Part shown: positions 8,349 through 18,422 of the stretch, piece after piece
Numbering within the stretch: position 1 is the stretch's first letter
Layout of the letters: the number at the start of each line of letters is the position of its first letter
Assembly (NCBI RefSeq): GCF_002277895.1
Contig: NZ_CP022998.1
Coordinates: 62,001-126,000 of the forward strand
Source of the DNA: Rhizobium sp. 11515TR
GTDB taxonomy: Bacteria > Pseudomonadota > Alphaproteobacteria > Rhizobiales > Rhizobiaceae
Length of the DNA: 64,000 nucleotides
Reading direction: 5' to 3'
Position numbers and translations under genes: made by a program
Notes under the pieces: generated by a model
Told to the model about the DNA's origin: nothing
Databases searched by the model: none
What the model saw: the letters and a program-made list of their open reading frames with translations, nothing else

Positions 8349-8673
8349 TCCCCCAGGGGCTATCTCATGACAGGAGAATGACAGTTTGCCTCAGCCACAT
8401 CAAATTGCAAGACGGCTGGCGGCTCACAATTTCTTTCCCAGCTGTGAAAGCACCTCGTCAGTGCCGCATTTCAGCCAAAACGACGCCCAATTTACAGGAA
8501 GTATAGAGGACTGTTTGGCGCCGCCGCGTCAAACGGCCCGGCCGGGACGCATCGATTAAACCCCAGCCCCGAATGCGTCCTCGCCGGGCACCCCCCTATT
8601 GGGCATCAGCCAAAATAGGAAGCCTTTCGACCACGCCAAAATGGAAGACCTCCGGCAAAGCTGGAAAAACCGC
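8349..8673. other. 325-bp intergenic stretch
   Basis: No gene is seen. It contains a stem GGACGCAT (8545-8552) pairing with ATGCGTCC (8573-8580) across a 20-base loop, flanked by GC-rich sequence. This may terminate the DUF1223 transcript or form part of a small RNA; the signal is weak. The end nearest 8348 should hold the promoter of the DUF2794 gene. Confidence 0.4.
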
Positions 8674-9417
8674 TCAGCCGTCCGAACCGACCGTCAGAAC
8701 AGTCGCCCCGAGAATGGCAGCCGGATCGCCCGAAGATGTCGACGACTGCAGCAGGATCGCGAGGCCTCGCCGGCCGGCCTTATCCAGCACGGTCGACGGC
8801 AGCACGAGGCTCATAGCCTTGCCGTCCCACATGCCGACTGTTTCGACATCGGATACCGCGTGCATATAGGCAATCTGCTGGCCGTTGTTTTCGCCGCCTT
8901 TCGGCGCCACCATCTGTTCCTTGTCGAAATAGACGGCAACGACATTCGCCCTGCCCTGCCCGGCGCCGATCTTGATCTCCAGCTCGTCGCCCTTCATGGC
9001 GGCATTCACCGGAACCGTCAGCCCTTCGCCAAGGCGCTGAAAATCATCGAGCTTGACGTTGATGGCATCGAGATCCGCGCCGTTCATGTGATCCCTGCCA
9101 TTGACGATCGCCTGCGGCGTATAGACGCCGCTGCGGCCCATCGTCCGGGCGTAGGCATATTGGCGCGCCGTATTATCCTTGGACGCCATGGTGTCGTTCC
9201 AGCCGAGATAGTTCCAATAATCGACGTGATAGGCGAGTGCCACGACATTACCCTGGCGTATCAGCTTGCGGAAGGCGGCATCGGCGGGAGGACAGGAAGC
9301 GCAACCTTGCGAGGTAAAGAGTTCGACAACGCCCTTGATCTTCGCAGCCTCCTGCGCATGCAGCGAACTTGCGAGCGCAATGCCTGCCAGAAGTGGAGCC
9401 AAAAACCGAAGACGCAT
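8674..9417 (-). CDS. DUF1223 family secreted thioredoxin-like protein
   Basis: A 247-residue protein with a signal peptide (hydrophobic residues 5-20, likely cleavage after Ala21). The mature part begins with VVELFTSQGCASCPPAD, a CxxC pair at Cys39 and Cys42 in a thioredoxin-like first strand-helix unit, the hallmark of DUF1223. Relatives are periplasmic or secreted proteins of unknown biochemical role, probably redox-active. It lies between acnA and DUF2794, a neighbourhood common in rhizobia. Confidence 0.82.
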   Translation of the reverse strand: MRLRFLAPLLAGIALASSLHAQEAAKIKGVVELFTSQGCASCPPADAAFRKLIRQGNVVALAYHVDYWNYLGWNDTMASKDNTARQYAYARTMGRSGVYTPQAIVNGRDHMNGADLDAINVKLDDFQRLGEGLTVPVNAAMKGDELEIKIGAGQGRANVVAVYFDKEQMVAPKGGENNGQQIAYMHAVSDVETVGMWDGKAMSLVLPSTVLDKAGRRGLAILLQSSTSSGDPAAILGATVLTVGSDG

Positions 9418-9612
9418 TCTATCTTACCTCTGCATCCAATCTCGAGCGCCGTCTGCCTACACGGGCTCTGCAAAACTCGCGCTTTTTGGGGCGACCAGGC
9501 CACATCAAGCCCGAAAAATCTGAAACAAGAGATAATAGTTTAACGCGATGACGCAAAGTCACGATGGGGTGAGGCCGGAGTGAGCGGAAGCCTCGCAGTA
9601 CACATCACCGTG

Positions 9613-9651
9613 AAAAACAAGAGGCCGCCGGAAGAGTTTTCCGGCGGCCTC
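9613..9651 (-). terminator. terminator of acnA
   Basis: Read on the minus strand, a 13-bp perfect stem (GAGGCCGCCGGAA and its complement) with a five-base loop is followed by TTGTTTTT. Confidence 0.9.
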
Positions 9652-9673
9652 CCATAACAGCGTTTAATGCCTA

Positions 9674-12364
9674 TCAGGCAGCGAGATCGCGCAGAACGGT
9701 CTGCAGGATGCCGCCATTGTTGACGTAGACGACCTCATCCAGCGTATCGATGCGGCAGATGATCGGAACGTCCTTCACCGAGCCGTCGCCATAGGTGATC
9801 TTGGCGATCTTACGCTCGCGTGGCTTGATGTGCTCAAGGCCTTCGATCGTGACCAGTTCGTCGCCCTTCAGACCGAGGCTTGCCCAGGTGGTGCCTTCCT
9901 CGAAGACGAAGGGGATGACGCCCATTCCCACAAGGTTCGAGCGGTGGATGCGCTCGAAGGACTGGGCGATCACGGCGCGGACGCCGAGCAGGTTCGTGCC
10001 CTTGGCAGCCCAGTCGCGCGACGAGCCGTTGCCATATTCGACACCGGCGAAGATGACGAGCGGAACGCCCTCGGCCTTGTACTGCATGGCCGCATCGTAG
10101 ATCGACGTCTCTTCCTTGGACGGATAATGGATGGTGTAGCCACCTTCCTTGCCGTTCGGGCCGAGCATGTGGTTGCGGATGCGGATGTTGGCAAAAGTAC
10201 CGCGCATCATGACTTCGTGGTTGCCGCGGCGCGTGCCGTACTGGTTGAAATCGGCAACGCCGACGCCGTGACCGAGGAGGTACGAGCCGGCCGGAGAAGC
10301 AGCCTTGATCGAACCGGCCGGAGAAATATGGTCGGTGGTGATCTTGTCGCCGAAGAGGCCGAGAACGCGAGCGCCCTTGATGTCGGAAACGCCGGCGCCC
10401 TTTTTGCCCATGCCCACGAAGTAAGGCGGGTTCTGCACATAGGTCGAGTTGTCGTCCCAGGCATAGGTCTGGCCCGGAGGAACCTGCACGGCCTGCCAGT
10501 TGGCATCGCCCTTGAAGACGTCGGCATACTTGGTTTCATAAAGCTCGCGGGTGACGTACTTCTGGATGAACTCCTGAACCTCATGCGAGGTCGGCCAGAT
10601 GTCCTTCAGATAGACCGGCTTGCCGTTCTGGTCTTCGCCGATCGGCTCCTTCGTCAGGTCGAGCTGCACTGAGCCGGCGAGCGCGTAGGCGACGACGAGC
10701 GGCGGTGAAGCGAGATAGTTCGCCTGGACGTCAGGCGAGATACGGCCTTCGAAGTTGCGGTTACCGGAGAGGACGCCCGATACGATCAGGCCCTTGTCGT
10801 TGATCGTCTTCGAGATCGGCGCCGGCAGCGGGCCGGAATTGCCGATGCAGGTGGTGCAGCCGAAGCCGACCAGGTTGAAGCCGAGCTTGTCGAGATCGGC
10901 CTGCAGGCCGGACTTGGCAAGATATTCGCCGACGACCTGCGATCCCGGTGCTAGCGAGGTCTTGACCCACGGCTTGGTCTTCAGGCCTTTGGCAACGGCG
11001 TTGCGGGCGAGAAGGCCGGCAGCGATCAGCACCGACGGGTTGGACGTGTTGGTGCAGGAGGTGATGGCGGCAATCGCAACGTCGCCATGGCCGATATCGA
11101 AATCCGTGCCTTCGACCGCATAGCGGTTGGAGAGCTGACCGGGCTTCTTGTATTCGGTTTCGAGCGAAGTCGCGAAACCGGAAGCGATGTTTTCCAGCGC
11201 GATGCGGCCTTCCGGACGCTTCGGGCCGGCCATGGACGGCACGACATCGCCGAGATCGAGTTCCAGCGTGTCGGTGAAGACGAGATCGGAACCGTCATTG
11301 TCGCGCCACATGCCCTGAGCCTTGGAATAGGCTTCGACGAGCGCGATACGGTCCTTGGCGCGGCCGGACATGTTGAGATAGTTCAGCGTTTCCTTGTCGA
11401 CCGGGAAGAAGCCGCAGGTCGCGCCATATTCCGGACCCATATTGCCGATGGTGGCGCGGTCGGCGAGCGGCATGTTGTCGAGGCCGGGGCCAAAGAATTC
11501 GACGAATTTGGAAACAACGCCCTTCTTGCGCAGCATCTGCACGACGGTCAGAACGAGGTCGGTCGCGGTGACGCCTTCCTTGAGCTTGCCGGTGAGCTTG
11601 AAGCCGATGACTTCAGGCAGCAGCATCGAGACCGGCTGGCCGAGCATGGCGGCTTCAGCTTCGATACCGCCGACACCCCAGCCGAGAACGCCGAGGCCGT
11701 TGATCATGGTCGTGTGCGAATCGGTGCCGACGCAGGTGTCGGGATAAGCGATCGTTTCGCCGTCCTCTTCCTTCGTCCAGACGGTCTGGCCGAGATATTC
11801 GAGGTTCACCTGGTGACAGATGCCGGTGCCGGGAGGAACGACGCGGAAGTTCTTGAATGCCTGCTGGCCCCACTTCAGGAAGCGGTAGCGCTCCCCATTG
11901 CGCTGGTATTCCAGCTCGACGTTCTTGGCGAAAGCCTGCGGCGTGCCGAATTCGTCGACGATGACGGAATGGTCGATGACGAGGTCGACGGGAACGAGCG
12001 GGTTGATCTTTTCCGGATCGCCGCCAAGCGAAACCATGGCGTCGCGCATGGCAGCAAGGTCGACAACAGCCGGAACGCCGGTGAAGTCCTGCATCAGCAC
12101 GCGCGCCGGGCGATAGGCGATTTCGTTCTCGACGGTGCCCTTGTTGGTCAGCCATTCGGCGACAGCAAGGATATGGTCCTTCGTGACCGACTGCCCGTCT
12201 TCAAAACGCAGCAGGTTTTCCAGCAGTACCTTCATGGAGTAAGGCAGCTTGGAAACGCCGGGCAGACCATTGGCTTCAGCCTTGGGAAGGCTGAAGTAGA
12301 CATAGTCTTTCCCGTCCACGGTCAGCGTGGAACGACAATTGAAACTGTCAAGAGATTTAGACAC
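9674..12364 (-). CDS. acnA: aconitate hydratase A
   Basis: An 896-residue aconitase of standard length that isomerises citrate to isocitrate in the TCA cycle. The [4Fe-4S] ligands are present: Cys437 in SCTNTSNP, and Cys503 and Cys506 in [10 protein letters not shown]. The AcnA/IRP-type N-terminus and the C-terminal swivel domain with [10 protein letters not shown] are complete. The gene stands alone with its own strong terminator, divergent from the ccm operon across 262 bp. A 14-bp palindrome near 12463 lies in the shared upstream region. Confidence 0.97.
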   Translation of the reverse strand: MSKSLDSFNCRSTLTVDGKDYVYFSLPKAEANGLPGVSKLPYSMKVLLENLLRFEDGQSVTKDHILAVAEWLTNKGTVENEIAYRPARVLMQDFTGVPAVVDLAAMRDAMVSLGGDPEKINPLVPVDLVIDHSVIVDEFGTPQAFAKNVELEYQRNGERYRFLKWGQQAFKNFRVVPPGTGICHQVNLEYLGQTVWTKEEDGETIAYPDTCVGTDSHTTMINGLGVLGWGVGGIEAEAAMLGQPVSMLLPEVIGFKLTGKLKEGVTATDLVLTVVQMLRKKGVVSKFVEFFGPGLDNMPLADRATIGNMGPEYGATCGFFPVDKETLNYLNMSGRAKDRIALVEAYSKAQGMWRDNDGSDLVFTDTLELDLGDVVPSMAGPKRPEGRIALENIASGFATSLETEYKKPGQLSNRYAVEGTDFDIGHGDVAIAAITSCTNTSNPSVLIAAGLLARNAVAKGLKTKPWVKTSLAPGSQVVGEYLAKSGLQADLDKLGFNLVGFGCTTCIGNSGPLPAPISKTINDKGLIVSGVLSGNRNFEGRISPDVQANYLASPPLVVAYALAGSVQLDLTKEPIGEDQNGKPVYLKDIWPTSHEVQEFIQKYVTRELYETKYADVFKGDANWQAVQVPPGQTYAWDDNSTYVQNPPYFVGMGKKGAGVSDIKGARVLGLFGDKITTDHISPAGSIKAASPAGSYLLGHGVGVADFNQYGTRRGNHEVMMRGTFANIRIRNHMLGPNGKEGGYTIHYPSKEETSIYDAAMQYKAEGVPLVIFAGVEYGNGSSRDWAAKGTNLLGVRAVIAQSFERIHRSNLVGMGVIPFVFEEGTTWASLGLKGDELVTIEGLEHIKPRERKIAKITYGDGSVKDVPIICRIDTLDEVVYVNNGGILQTVLRDLAA

Positions 12365-12462
12365 GAGATACCCCGTTTCTGATAGCCAACACAGTCGTGC
12401 GAACGCCTATGCACTTTATGCACATCAGGATGCGGGTACGGCCATTTCCGCTGTCCGCACGT

Positions 12463-12476
12463 AAGGTTAAAACCTT
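12463..12476. promoter_or_regulatory. palindrome in the acnA-ccmA divergent promoter region
   Basis: AAGGTTAAAACCTT is a perfect 14-bp palindrome in the 262-bp region between the two divergent starts. It is a possible operator; I do not recognise the regulator. Confidence 0.35.
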
Positions 12477-12626
12477 AAGTTCGGCGCAAGGATTGAATTC
12501 ACGCCGGCCGCTGGCGTGGTTGCAGGTCTTATAGATAATTTCGTAAAGACTTGCCAGAGTGACAAAGCGCAAATTTGGACAATTTTTTGCGCGCTGCGGC
12601 AACGATAACGGGGAAAGTCTGAGCGA

Positions 12627-13274
12627 ATGCATCTAAGCGCTGAAAATCTGGCGGCAAGGCGTGGCGAAGACCTGATTTTCTCGAACGTTTCCTTTGACTT
12701 GGGAGGTGGCGACGCCCTCATTCTGACCGGGCGCAACGGGTCGGGAAAGTCAACGCTTCTGCGTGTCGTGGCAGGCCTTCTGAAGCCGGAAAAGGGCCGT
12801 GTCACCTTCACCGGAAATGACGGAGAATCGGGCTGGCCGGCCGGTGAAGCCAGCCACTATCTCGGTCACCGCAATGCGATGAAATCCGAGCTGACCGTCA
12901 CGGAAAATCTGACCTTCTGGAAAACCTTCCTCGGCGATGTGCCGGGCGGCTCCGGCCTGGCTGTCGATGAAGCCGCCGACGCCGTCGGGCTTGCTGGCAT
13001 CACCCATTTGCCCTTCGGCTATCTCTCCGCCGGTCAGCAGCGGCGAATCGCTTTCGCCAAACTTCTGGTCGCCCATCGCCCGATCTGGATCCTCGACGAA
13101 CCGACGGCAGCGCTCGACAGCTCCGCCGACCGGCTGTTTGCGGAGCTGATCTCAGCCCATCAGAAGAGCGGCGGCATCGTTCTTGCCGCGACGCACCAGC
13201 CGCTGGGTTTGGAGAACGTACAGGAGATGCGGATGACGGGGTTTGCCGGGGTGAGTGAGGGAGTGTGGGGATGA
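12627..13274 (+). CDS. ccmA: heme exporter ATP-binding protein CcmA
   Basis: A 215-residue ABC ATPase with Walker A GRNGSGKST (35-43), the CcmA-type signature LSAGQQRR (133-140) and Walker B WILDEPT (154-160). The region YLGHRNAMKSELTVTENL is diagnostic of CcmA. With CcmB it powers the release of holo-CcmE from CcmCD in system I cytochrome c maturation. The operon continues to ccmB across a 256-bp gap filled with two inverted palindromic repeats, which is unusual because ccmA and ccmB normally abut. Confidence 0.95.
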   Translation: MHLSAENLAARRGEDLIFSNVSFDLGGGDALILTGRNGSGKSTLLRVVAGLLKPEKGRVTFTGNDGESGWPAGEASHYLGHRNAMKSELTVTENLTFWKTFLGDVPGGSGLAVDEAADAVGLAGITHLPFGYLSAGQQRRIAFAKLLVAHRPIWILDEPTAALDSSADRLFAELISAHQKSGGIVLAATHQPLGLENVQEMRMTGFAGVSEGVWG

Positions 13275-13306
13275 TGCAGATATTTCCTCCCATGCCGAGC
13301 TTGCGA

Positions 13307-13353
13307 TACCCCCCTCTGTCCCTTCGGGACATCTCCCCCACAAGGGGGGAGAT
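13307..13353. repeat. palindromic repeat, family B, copy in the ccmA-ccmB gap (left)
   Basis: Two consecutive hairpins: CTGTCCC-TTC-GGGACA followed by CTCCCCC-ACAA-GGGGGAG. A copy in the opposite orientation lies 94 bp away at 13448. The same double-hairpin unit occurs twice inside the 5' part of ftsY. Confidence 0.85.
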
Positions 13354-13447
13354 TGTTGGGAGTTTGCCGCACCCGCTTACAAAACCAGCGGGTTCAGCTT
13401 CTACAAATTCGATGTTGGCTCGGGACATGAGCGCGCCACAAGTTACC

Positions 13448-13496
13448 AATCTCCCCCCTTGTGGGGGAGATGTCGCGAGAGCGACAGAGGGGGGTA
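13448..13496. repeat. palindromic repeat, family B, copy in the ccmA-ccmB gap (right, inverted)
   Basis: Inverted relative to the copy at 13307: the CTCCCCC/GGGGGAG hairpin comes first, then a diverged hairpin TGTCGC-GAGA-GCGACA whose paired bases changed together on both arms. Such compensatory change suggests that the structure, not the sequence, is conserved. Confidence 0.85.
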
Positions 13497-13530
13497 CTCG
13501 AGGTATATCTCAACATGAAAGAGTCTCCCC

Positions 13531-14190
13531 ATGACCGCCCTCTTCCTCCGCGACCTCAGACTTTCGGTGCGCGCCGGCGGCGGGGCGTTGATCGGCATCC
13601 TCTTCTTTCTCACCGTCGTCGCCGTCATTCCCTTCGGCGTCGGACCCGACCTCAAGCTTCTCTCGCGCATCGGTCCCGCCATCGTCTGGATCGGAGCGCT
13701 GCTGGCGAGCCTTCTCGGCCTCGACCGGCTGTTCCAGGCCGAGCGTGACGATGGTTCGCTCGATCTGCTCATCATGCAGGAAACGCCGCTGGTATTGACG
13801 GTCTTCATTAAATGCGCAGCGCATTGGATCGCGACAGGCTTGCCCCTCGTCATCGCCTCGCCACTGCTCGGCCTCTTTATGAATATGAACGACACGGCTA
13901 TCGGCGCGACGGCCCTGACCCTGCTCGTCGGCTCGCCGGCGATCACCTTCATCGGCGCGGTTGGTGCTGCCGTTGCCGTGGCGCTGCCGCGCGGCGGGCT
14001 ACTGGTCTCCATTCTGGTGCTACCGCTCACGATCCCCGTGCTGATCTTCGGCGTCAGCGCCACCTATGCCACAGTCGAAGGGCCGCAACCGTTCCTGCCG
14101 CCCTTCCTCATCCTGATCGCGCTCACCTTGTTCTTCGCCGTCCTCGGCCCCGCCGCTGCTGCTCTTGCCCTGCGGAACACGACTGATTGA
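13531..14190 (+). CDS. ccmB: heme exporter membrane protein CcmB
   Basis: A 219-residue protein with six predicted transmembrane helices. The N-terminal MTALFLRDLRLSVRAGGG and the internal FQAERDDGSLDLL motif (near 68-80) are typical of CcmB. It is the membrane partner of CcmA and also contacts CcmC. ccmC follows after 79 bp. Confidence 0.95.
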   Translation: MTALFLRDLRLSVRAGGGALIGILFFLTVVAVIPFGVGPDLKLLSRIGPAIVWIGALLASLLGLDRLFQAERDDGSLDLLIMQETPLVLTVFIKCAAHWIATGLPLVIASPLLGLFMNMNDTAIGATALTLLVGSPAITFIGAVGAAVAVALPRGGLLVSILVLPLTIPVLIFGVSATYATVEGPQPFLPPFLILIALTLFFAVLGPAAAALALRNTTD

Positions 14191-14269
14191 TCGCAATAAG
14201 ATACTGTTTCGTCCATCTGAGGCAATGCGGTCGATTGCCGGAAAAGGCATATCGGGTTAAACAAGCCGC

Positions 14270-15028
14270 ATGAGCGATATCACTGCGATCAGCCGATTTT
14301 CCGACCTTGCCAACCCCACACGGTTCCTGGCTTTCTCGGCGCGTCTCATTCCCTGGCTGGCGGCCATCTCGGCCGTGCTCTTCGTGATCGGCCTCTATCT
14401 GTCCTTTACGACCGAGGGCGATTACCAGCAGGGCGATACCGTCCGCATCATGTATATTCACGTTCCGGCCGCCTGGCTGTCGATGATGTGCTACACGATC
14501 ATGAGCATGTCGGCGATCGGCACGCTGGTCTGGCGCCACCCGCTCGCCGATGTCGCCGGCAAGACGGCAGCCCCGCTCGGCGCCGCCTTCACGCTGATCG
14601 CGCTGGTCACCGGCTCGCTCTGGGGCAAGCCGATGTGGGGCACCTATTGGGTCTGGGATGCGCGCCTCACCTCGGTTTTCATCCTTTTCCTGATGTATCT
14701 CGGCCTGATCGCGCTGAACCGCGCCATGGACGACCCATCAAAAGCTGCCCGTGTCGCATCCATCCTGACACTGGTCGGCTTCATCAATATTCCGATCATC
14801 AAGTTCTCTGTGGACTGGTGGAACACGCTGCATCAGTCGGAAAGCATCATGCGCATGGATGGTCCGGCCATCGACGCGGAATTCCTCTGGCCGCTCTTCA
14901 CCATGGCGCTCGCCTTCACGCTGCTGTTCTTCACGCTGCACCTGATGGCGATCCGCAACGAGATCTGGCGACGGCGCATCGCCACCCAGCGCCGCATGGC
15001 CGCGCGCATGGCGAGCCGGGAGGAGTAG
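14270..15028 (+). CDS. ccmC: heme transporter / heme-handling protein CcmC
   Basis: A 252-residue six-helix protein of the heme-handling family. The tryptophan-rich WWD segment [13 protein letters not shown] is at 118-130, flanked by the conserved heme-ligand histidines His64 (YIHVP) and His189 (NTLHQ). CcmC loads heme onto CcmE in the periplasm. The stop is one base before the ccmD start. Confidence 0.96.
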   Translation: MSDITAISRFSDLANPTRFLAFSARLIPWLAAISAVLFVIGLYLSFTTEGDYQQGDTVRIMYIHVPAAWLSMMCYTIMSMSAIGTLVWRHPLADVAGKTAAPLGAAFTLIALVTGSLWGKPMWGTYWVWDARLTSVFILFLMYLGLIALNRAMDDPSKAARVASILTLVGFINIPIIKFSVDWWNTLHQSESIMRMDGPAIDAEFLWPLFTMALAFTLLFFTLHLMAIRNEIWRRRIATQRRMAARMASREE

Positions 15029-15029
15029 C

Positions 15030-15203
15030 ATGTCGCATCCGTTCTACGTCTTCGGCTCCTATGGCTTTGCGGCGTTCATGATCCTTGCTGTTATTACCTG
15101 GATCTGGATCGAAGGACGCCTGCGCCGTCGTGAGCTCGCCGCATTGGAAGCCTCCGGCATCCGCCGCCACTCGCAGCACTCGCCCGAGAGCAAGACGAAA
15201 TGA
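15030..15203 (+). CDS. ccmD: heme exporter small protein CcmD
   Basis: A 57-residue protein with one transmembrane helix (about residues 10-30, starting [11 protein letters not shown]) and a basic cytoplasmic tail [10 protein letters not shown], exactly the CcmD pattern. It stabilises the CcmC:holo-CcmE complex. AGGAG within the end of ccmC precedes the ATG. Its stop overlaps the ccmG start (ATGA), so translation is coupled. Confidence 0.93.
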   Translation: MSHPFYVFGSYGFAAFMILAVITWIWIEGRLRRRELAALEASGIRRHSQHSPESKTK

Positions 15204-15811
15204 CTGCGGATACCGATAACAAGGATCAGCCGAAATCCAGCGGCACCGCACGCTATATGCTGGCGCTCATCCCGCTGATCGTCTTTGCCTGCATCGCATT
15301 TGCGGTCGGCAAGGTCATGTATGATCAGGAAGTGCACGGCACCGATATATCGGCTATTCCCTCGGCACTCATTGGCACTAAGGCGCCGAAGCTCGCGCTC
15401 GCGCCGCTCGACGGCTCCAACCTGCCGGCATTGACCGATGACGCCATCAAGGGCAAGCTGACGCTCGTCAACGTCTTCGCCTCCTGGTGCATCCCCTGTC
15501 GTGATGAACACCCTGTACTGAAGGAACTGGCCAAGAGCGGCCAGCTCAACATCGTGGCCATCAATTACAAGGACACGAGCGAAAACGCCCTCCGCTTCCT
15601 CGGCGAACTCGGCAATCCCTACAACGCCATCGGCATCGACCCGAATGGCTCAGCCGCCATCGACTGGGGCGTCTACGGCATTCCGGAATCCTATCTGGTC
15701 TCGCCCGATGGCACGATCCTCTACAAGCAGGTCGGCCCGTTTACGCCGACGAGTTTGAAGGAAGGACTCTATCCGGCGATAGCGAAGGCGCAGGGGAAGC
15801 CGGCGTCTTAA
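15200..15811 (+). CDS. ccmG: thiol:disulfide interchange protein CcmG/DsbE (CycY)
   Basis: A 203-residue membrane-anchored thioredoxin-fold protein. The N-terminal anchor spans about 19-38. The active site WCIPC has Cys97 and Cys100, and the later [20 protein letters not shown] contains the conserved cis-Pro loop. It reduces the CXXCH motif of apocytochrome c in the periplasm. It is the last gene of the operon. ccmE, ccmF, ccmH and ccmI are not in the window and must be encoded elsewhere. Confidence 0.95.
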   Translation: MTADTDNKDQPKSSGTARYMLALIPLIVFACIAFAVGKVMYDQEVHGTDISAIPSALIGTKAPKLALAPLDGSNLPALTDDAIKGKLTLVNVFASWCIPCRDEHPVLKELAKSGQLNIVAINYKDTSENALRFLGELGNPYNAIGIDPNGSAAIDWGVYGIPESYLVSPDGTILYKQVGPFTPTSLKEGLYPAIAKAQGKPAS

Positions 15812-15972
15812 CTCCCTTCTCCCCTCGGGGAGAAGGTGCCCGAAGGGCGGATGAGGGGGCTGGGCACGAAGCAACAAAGCCTTGAGCGGCGAACAAAAGT
15901 CATCACTCTCCCGAAACGCCCCCTCACCCGGCGCTATCGCGCCACCCTCTCCCCGCAGGGGCGAGGGTGAAA
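15812..15972. repeat. mosaic palindromic intergenic element (RIME-like), family C
   Basis: The element fills the gap between convergent genes. It begins with a perfect hairpin at 15815-15836 (CCTTCTCCCC/GGGGAGAAGG), then GCCC-GAA-GGGC, and ends with GGCGC-TAT-CGCGCC and ACCCTC...GAGGGT hairpins near 15930-15968. This modular palindrome layout resembles the rhizobial intergenic mosaic elements described in the literature. A single-hairpin relative occurs at 21661-21682. Confidence 0.75.
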
Positions 15973-15975
15973 AGA

Positions 15976-16566
15976 TTAAATCCCGCCCTGCCACGTTTTG
16001 ATCGCATCGACCGGCCAGACCAGCATCAGCACGTTGAGCGTGAGATTGTCGCGGATCAAATAGCCGGTGAGCAACTCGAAGAAGATGGCGATGGCAACCG
16101 TCACCAGCACCGGCGCGCGCCAGGCAAACAGGAAACCGACCACCATGAACACGGCATCCATCGACGAGTTGAGGATGCTGTCGCCGACGTAGTCGAGCGA
16201 GATTGTCGCGGCGCGGTAGCGGTTGATGATGATCGGGGAATTTTCCAGGATCTCCCAGCCGGATTCGATCAGCATGGCAACGAAGAGCCGCATCGACAGT
16301 GGCTTGCCGCGCATGATCAGATGCGTGAGACCGAAGAAGAGGAAACCGTGGATGATATGCGATGGGGTGTACCAGTCGGCGATGTGCTGCGAATTGCCGC
16401 TGGATTTCACCACCGGCTCGAACAGCTTCACGTAACCGCAGGTGCAGATCGGCACGCGGCCCATCATGTATTCAGCGACGATCTGCACGAGCAGAACGAC
16501 AGCGCAGGCGATGAACCAGAAGCTCTGTTGCCGATAGCGGCTTTGGGCGTCGATGGCCTCGCTCAT
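15976..16566 (-). CDS. UPF0314 / DUF2585 membrane protein
   Basis: A 196-residue membrane protein with about five hydrophobic segments and conserved polar motifs: [11 protein letters not shown] (near 41-51), [14 protein letters not shown] (61-74), and [15 protein letters not shown]. These identify the alphaproteobacterial UPF0314 (DUF2585) family, whose function is unknown. The His-rich and Glu/Asn-rich membrane motifs could bind metal or be catalytic, but that is inference. The start overlaps the yciB stop by 4 bp, so it is the last gene of the dapF-mtaB-ftsY-yciB block. Confidence 0.85.
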   Translation of the reverse strand: MSEAIDAQSRYRQQSFWFIACAVVLLVQIVAEYMMGRVPICTCGYVKLFEPVVKSSGNSQHIADWYTPSHIIHGFLFFGLTHLIMRGKPLSMRLFVAMLIESGWEILENSPIIINRYRAATISLDYVGDSILNSSMDAVFMVVGFLFAWRAPVLVTVAIAIFFELLTGYLIRDNLTLNVLMLVWPVDAIKTWQGGI

Positions 16567-17294
16567 TTGCCGTTTTCCACCGGTGGCTCGACCGTGTGCT
16601 TCATGATCAGCGGCATCTGCGACAGAGTGAAGAGGATGGTGATCGGCATCGTTCCCCAGACCTTGAAGTTCACCCAGAGATTATCCGCCGCCTTGGTGTC
16701 CGGAAGATAAAGCCAGTTCGAACCGCGCCAGACGACTTCGTTGAGCACGGCAAGAACGAAGAAGAAAATACCCCAGCGCAGCGTCAGCTTGCGCCAGCCC
16801 TCGGCATCCAGCTGAAAGGCGGCATTGAAGACATAGCCGAGCAGCGACTTGCCGAAGGCAAGGCCGCCGAGCAGAACGATACCGAACAGCGCGTTGACGA
16901 TGGTCGGCTTCATCTTGATGAAGGTTTCGTTCTGAAGATAGATGCCGAGCGCACCGAAAATCAGCACCACAATGCCGGAGACGAAAGGCATCAGCGGCAA
17001 ATGGCCGAGCATGACCTTCGAGACGATGAGCGAGATCACCGTCGCCGCCATGAACAGGCCGGTGGCGACGAAGAGGGGGCCGCCGAGAGTTGCGAGCTGC
17101 GGGAAATGCTGCACCAGCCAGTCGCCGCGCAGATTGCCGAAGAAGAACACCAGCAAAGGCCCGAGTTCCAGCACCAGCTTCAGCATGGGGTGGTGTTTGT
17201 CGGCAGCACTTGGGGTGAGATCGCTGTCGCTGGTCGTCATTGCGGCACTTTCCCTGTCGTCACGTTTGTCATCGAATTTGTTCTTGTCATTCAT
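16563..17294 (-). CDS. yciB: inner membrane protein YciB / septation protein A (IspZ)
   Basis: A 243-residue protein with a 35-residue polar N-terminal extension and then five or six hydrophobic helices. [10 protein letters not shown] (near 44-53), [19 protein letters not shown] and [15 protein letters not shown] are the family signatures. YciB homologues affect septation and envelope synthesis in Shigella and E. coli. The start at 17294 overlaps the ftsY stop (ATGA). An internal Met at 17240 is a possible alternative. Confidence 0.92.
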   Translation of the reverse strand: MNDKNKFDDKRDDRESAAMTTSDSDLTPSAADKHHPMLKLVLELGPLLVFFFGNLRGDWLVQHFPQLATLGGPLFVATGLFMAATVISLIVSKVMLGHLPLMPFVSGIVVLIFGALGIYLQNETFIKMKPTIVNALFGIVLLGGLAFGKSLLGYVFNAAFQLDAEGWRKLTLRWGIFFFVLAVLNEVVWRGSNWLYLPDTKAADNLWVNFKVWGTMPITILFTLSQMPLIMKHTVEPPVENGK

Positions 17295-18406
17295 TGGCTG
17301 TTTACAGCCCCCGTACCGGCAATGGCATGGGCAAAATCCTCGGCTTCGAATGGCTCGAGATCCTCTACACCTTCGCCGACGCCGATGAAATAGACCGGCA
17401 GCTTATGCTTGGCCGAGATGGCGACAAGGATGCCGCCGCGCGCCGTGCCGTCGAGCTTGGTCATGATCAGCCCGTTCACACCGGCAACATTGCGGAAGAT
17501 TTCCACCTGGTTCAAGGCGTTCTGGCCGGTCGTCGCATCCAGCGTCTGCAGAACCGTATGCGGCGCATCCGGATCGAGCTTGCCGAGCACGCGCACGATC
17601 TTTTCGAGCTCGGCCATCAGCTCCGCCTTGTTCTGCAGGCGGCCGGCGGTATCGATGATCAGCACATCGCTCTTGTTGGCCTTTGCCTGCTGAAAGGCAT
17701 CGAAGGCGAGGCCTGCAGCGTCTGCGCCGAGCTTGGTGCCGATGAAGTCCGATTTCGTCCGCTCCGCCCAGATCTTCAATTGCTCGATCGCAGCCGCGCG
17801 GAACGTATCGCCGGCGGCCAGCGTGACCTTCAGTCCTGCACCAGAGAGCTTTGCGGCCAGCTTGCCGATCGTCGTCGTCTTACCGGTGCCGTTGACGCCG
17901 ACGACGAGGATCACATGCGGCTTGTGGCTGAGATCGAGCTGCAGCGGCTTTGCCACAGGCTTCAGCACCTTGGCGATTTCCTGCGCCATGATGCGGCCGA
18001 CATCTTCGCCGGTCACATCCTTGCCATAGCGCTCGGACGCCAGCGTATCGGTGACGCGCATCGCCGTCTCGACGCCGAGATCGGCCTGGATCAGCAGATC
18101 CTCCAGATCCTGCAGCGTCTGATCGTCGAGCTTACGCTTGGTAAAGAGCGCCGCGATCTGGCCGGTCAGCTGCGACGAGGTGCGCGCAAGCCCGGCGCGC
18201 AGGCGCTGGAACCAGGAGAGTTTTTGTTTTGGGGCTTCTGGAGCCGGTGCCGGAGCGGAAGCGGCGATGGAGAAACCCTTGGGGAGGATGGGGGTTTCGG
18301 CTGCGGGTTCGCTGGTTTCGGAGAAGGGTTCCGAGTCTTCCGACGAAAGTTCCGGGCTTGCCGAGGCTTCGTCACCCCCCTCTGTCCTATCGGACATCTC
18401 CCCCAC
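17291..18406 (-). CDS. ftsY: signal recognition particle receptor FtsY, NG-domain open frame
   Basis: The open frame encodes the complete GTPase (NG) part of FtsY. The N-domain runs from about residue 65, followed by G1 GVNGTGKT (170-177), [15 protein letters not shown], and the C-terminal end [12 protein letters not shown]. FtsY docks SRP-ribosome complexes at the membrane. The frame opens with GTG at 18406 or ATG at 18397, both inside a family B palindromic repeat; GGGGGAG abuts the ATG. The natural N-terminus (MALGFIKKVF...) is encoded at 18803 but in another frame. FtsY truncated to NG is known to function in E. coli, so internal initiation could suffice. Indels at the G6/C6 runs are the other explanation. 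Confidence 0.85.
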   Translation of the reverse strand: MGEMSDRTEGGDEASASPELSSEDSEPFSETSEPAAETPILPKGFSIAASAPAPAPEAPKQKLSWFQRLRAGLARTSSQLTGQIAALFTKRKLDDQTLQDLEDLLIQADLGVETAMRVTDTLASERYGKDVTGEDVGRIMAQEIAKVLKPVAKPLQLDLSHKPHVILVVGVNGTGKTTTIGKLAAKLSGAGLKVTLAAGDTFRAAAIEQLKIWAERTKSDFIGTKLGADAAGLAFDAFQQAKANKSDVLIIDTAGRLQNKAELMAELEKIVRVLGKLDPDAPHTVLQTLDATTGQNALNQVEIFRNVAGVNGLIMTKLDGTARGGILVAISAKHKLPVYFIGVGEGVEDLEPFEAEDFAHAIAGTGAVNSQ

Positions 18407-18422
18407 AAGGGGGAGATCGGTT
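18369..18422. repeat. palindromic repeat, family B, inside ftsY (downstream copy)
   Basis: It has the same double-hairpin unit as at 13307, with extended flanks TCGTCA and CGGTT that it shares with the copy at 18590 in inverted orientation. The ftsY reading frame changes across this element. One base is missing relative to the other copy in the small loop (TCCTATCGGA against TCCCTTCGGGA). Confidence 0.85.

Noticed and set aside
12365..12626. Iron-responsive (Irr or RirA) boxes before acnA.
   Set aside because: No ICE-like or IRO-like motif can be seen; only an unrelated 14-bp palindrome.
13307..13496. CRISPR array in the ccmA-ccmB gap.
   Set aside because: There are only two units, inverted relative to each other and palindromic; no regular spacers and no cas genes.
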